Shown here: in pieces, positions 6,264 through 7,049 of the stretch
Numbering within the stretch: the stretch's first letter is position 1
How the letters are laid out: each line of letters starts with the position of its first letter
DNA from: Coxiellaceae bacterium
GTDB lineage: Bacteria; Pseudomonadota; Gammaproteobacteria; Coxiellales; Coxiellaceae
DNA: 7,049 bases
Assembly (NCBI GenBank): GCA_014238445.1
Contig: JABABC010000136.1
Location: 1 to 7,049 of the forward strand
Direction: 5' to 3'
The notes under the pieces: generated by a model
Told to the model about the DNA's origin: nothing
Seen by the model: the letters and a program-made list of their open reading frames with translations, nothing else
Databases searched by the model: none
Program-made: the position numbers and the translations under genes

Positions 6264-7049
6264 ATGAAAGCAATCGTCTTAAATACAGGTTGTTTGATGC
6301 CTGCGTTCGGGTTGGGAACATGGAAAATAAAAGCGTCAAAGGTTTATGACGTCGTACGTCAAGCTATTCACTATGGGTATCGCCACATCGATTGCGCTCC
6401 CATATACATGAATCAAGTCGAAGTGGGTCGAGCACTGCATGATGCCATGCAGGCGGGTGATGTGACGCGGGACGAATTATGGATTACCTCTAAGTTATGG
6501 AATACGTGTCATGCGCCTGATGCCGTGTTACCCGCTTTGCAGTCGACGTTAGAGGAATTGCGACTCGAGTATTTGGATCTGTATTTAATGCATTGGCCAG
6601 TGGCTATGCGAGAAGGTTTAGGTTTTGGGCATGCACGTTCGGGTGAGGATTTTATTGGGTTAGATGTATTGCCTTTGAAGGGTACTTGGCAAGCAATGGA
6701 GGCTTTACCCACAGGGCAAGTTCGCAATATCGGTGTCTCTAATTTTTCATCGGGTAAAATAGATCAACTGTTACAATCAGCAAGTATTACGCCAGCTGTG
6801 AATCAAGTCGAATGTCATCCTTATTTTCAACAGCGAGATTTATGGTCTGCGTGCCATGATCGACAAATTCACTTAACAGCCTATGCGCCTTTGGGGTCAG
6901 GTGATCGCCCAGGTGTGATTAAGCAGAGCAATGAACCGGTGGTGTTACGCGACGCCAGTATTAGGCGATTAGCGGCACAACGAGGCATTACGCCTGCGCA
7001 ATTGGTTTTGGCTTGGTTGCAGCAGCGAAGTTGGTCGGTGATACCGAAG
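6264..7049 (+). CDS. Aldo/keto reductase, 3' end cut by the window
   Basis: This is an NAD(P)H-dependent cytosolic oxidoreductase of the AKR superfamily, reducing aldehydes or ketones on a TIM-barrel fold; the substrate cannot be told. The open frame runs 262 codons to the last base; family members have about 280-325, so the C-terminal substrate-specificity loop is missing. The catalytic tetrad is complete: D43 and Y48 (HIDCAPIYMN), K77 (ITSKLWNT) and H110 (LMHWPV). Other family signatures are FGLGTWK near the start, VRNIGVSNFSS, VNQVECHPYFQQ, TAYAPLGS and the cofactor-binding SVIPK at the very edge. The sequence resembles the AKR1-like group (PLGSGDRP). AAAGGA at 6251-6256 gives seven-base spacing to ATG 6264; ATG 6261 is an in-frame alternative one codon earlier. 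It lies 75 bases after the 622-residue protein gene, with no visible functional link. Confidence 0.92.
   Translation, partial: MKAIVLNTGCLMPAFGLGTWKIKASKVYDVVRQAIHYGYRHIDCAPIYMNQVEVGRALHDAMQAGDVTRDELWITSKLWNTCHAPDAVLPALQSTLEELRLEYLDLYLMHWPVAMREGLGFGHARSGEDFIGLDVLPLKGTWQAMEALPTGQVRNIGVSNFSSGKIDQLLQSASITPAVNQVECHPYFQQRDLWSACHDRQIHLTAYAPLGSGDRPGVIKQSNEPVVLRDASIRRLAAQRGITPAQLVLAWLQQRSWSVIPK

Noticed and set aside
6509..6727. Minus-strand open frame inside the aldo/keto reductase gene
   Set aside because: It is an antisense shadow; the plus frame contains the catalytic His and conserved family motifs.

Overview
The window looks like chromosomal core DNA of a gammaproteobacterium. The pairing of ffh with a CorB/YfjD-type gene resembles the E. 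coli neighbourhood, adk is the long-LID type, and codon use is AT-leaning and similar across the window. I cannot place it below class. Intracellular lineages such as the Legionellales would fit but are not demonstrated.

Layout: positions 1-1128 (minus strand) hold the first 376 codons of ffh, the signal recognition particle GTPase; its 3' end lies beyond the window. This copy has two in-frame TAA codons (886-888 and 253-255) but is otherwise well conserved. A 139-base divergent region (1129-1267) carries a good sigma70-type promoter for ffh and an extended -10 promoter for the plus-strand genes. These are a CorB/CNNM-family Mg/Co transporter gene (1268-2542), overlapped by 4 bases by a GspH/FimT-type minor pseudopilin gene (2539-3012). 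Then come adk (3105-3776), a divergent small thioredoxin (3833-4168), a 622-residue protein I do not recognise with two predicted C-terminal membrane segments (4320-6188), and a 3'-truncated aldo/keto reductase gene (6264 to the window edge).

How the genes relate: ffh, corB and adk are housekeeping genes (membrane protein targeting, divalent cation handling, adenylate balance). The transporter and pseudopilin genes are probably co-transcribed. From adk on, each gene has its own ribosome-binding site and a possible promoter, so they look like separate same-direction units rather than one pathway. I see no tRNA, rRNA, CRISPR array, insertion sequence or convincing intrinsic terminator, and no intergenic stretch reaches 300 bases.

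The two points most worth a second look are the interrupted ffh, since ffh is normally essential, and the unrecognised 622-residue protein, whose ribosome-binding site is preceded by a perfect 7-bp hairpin.
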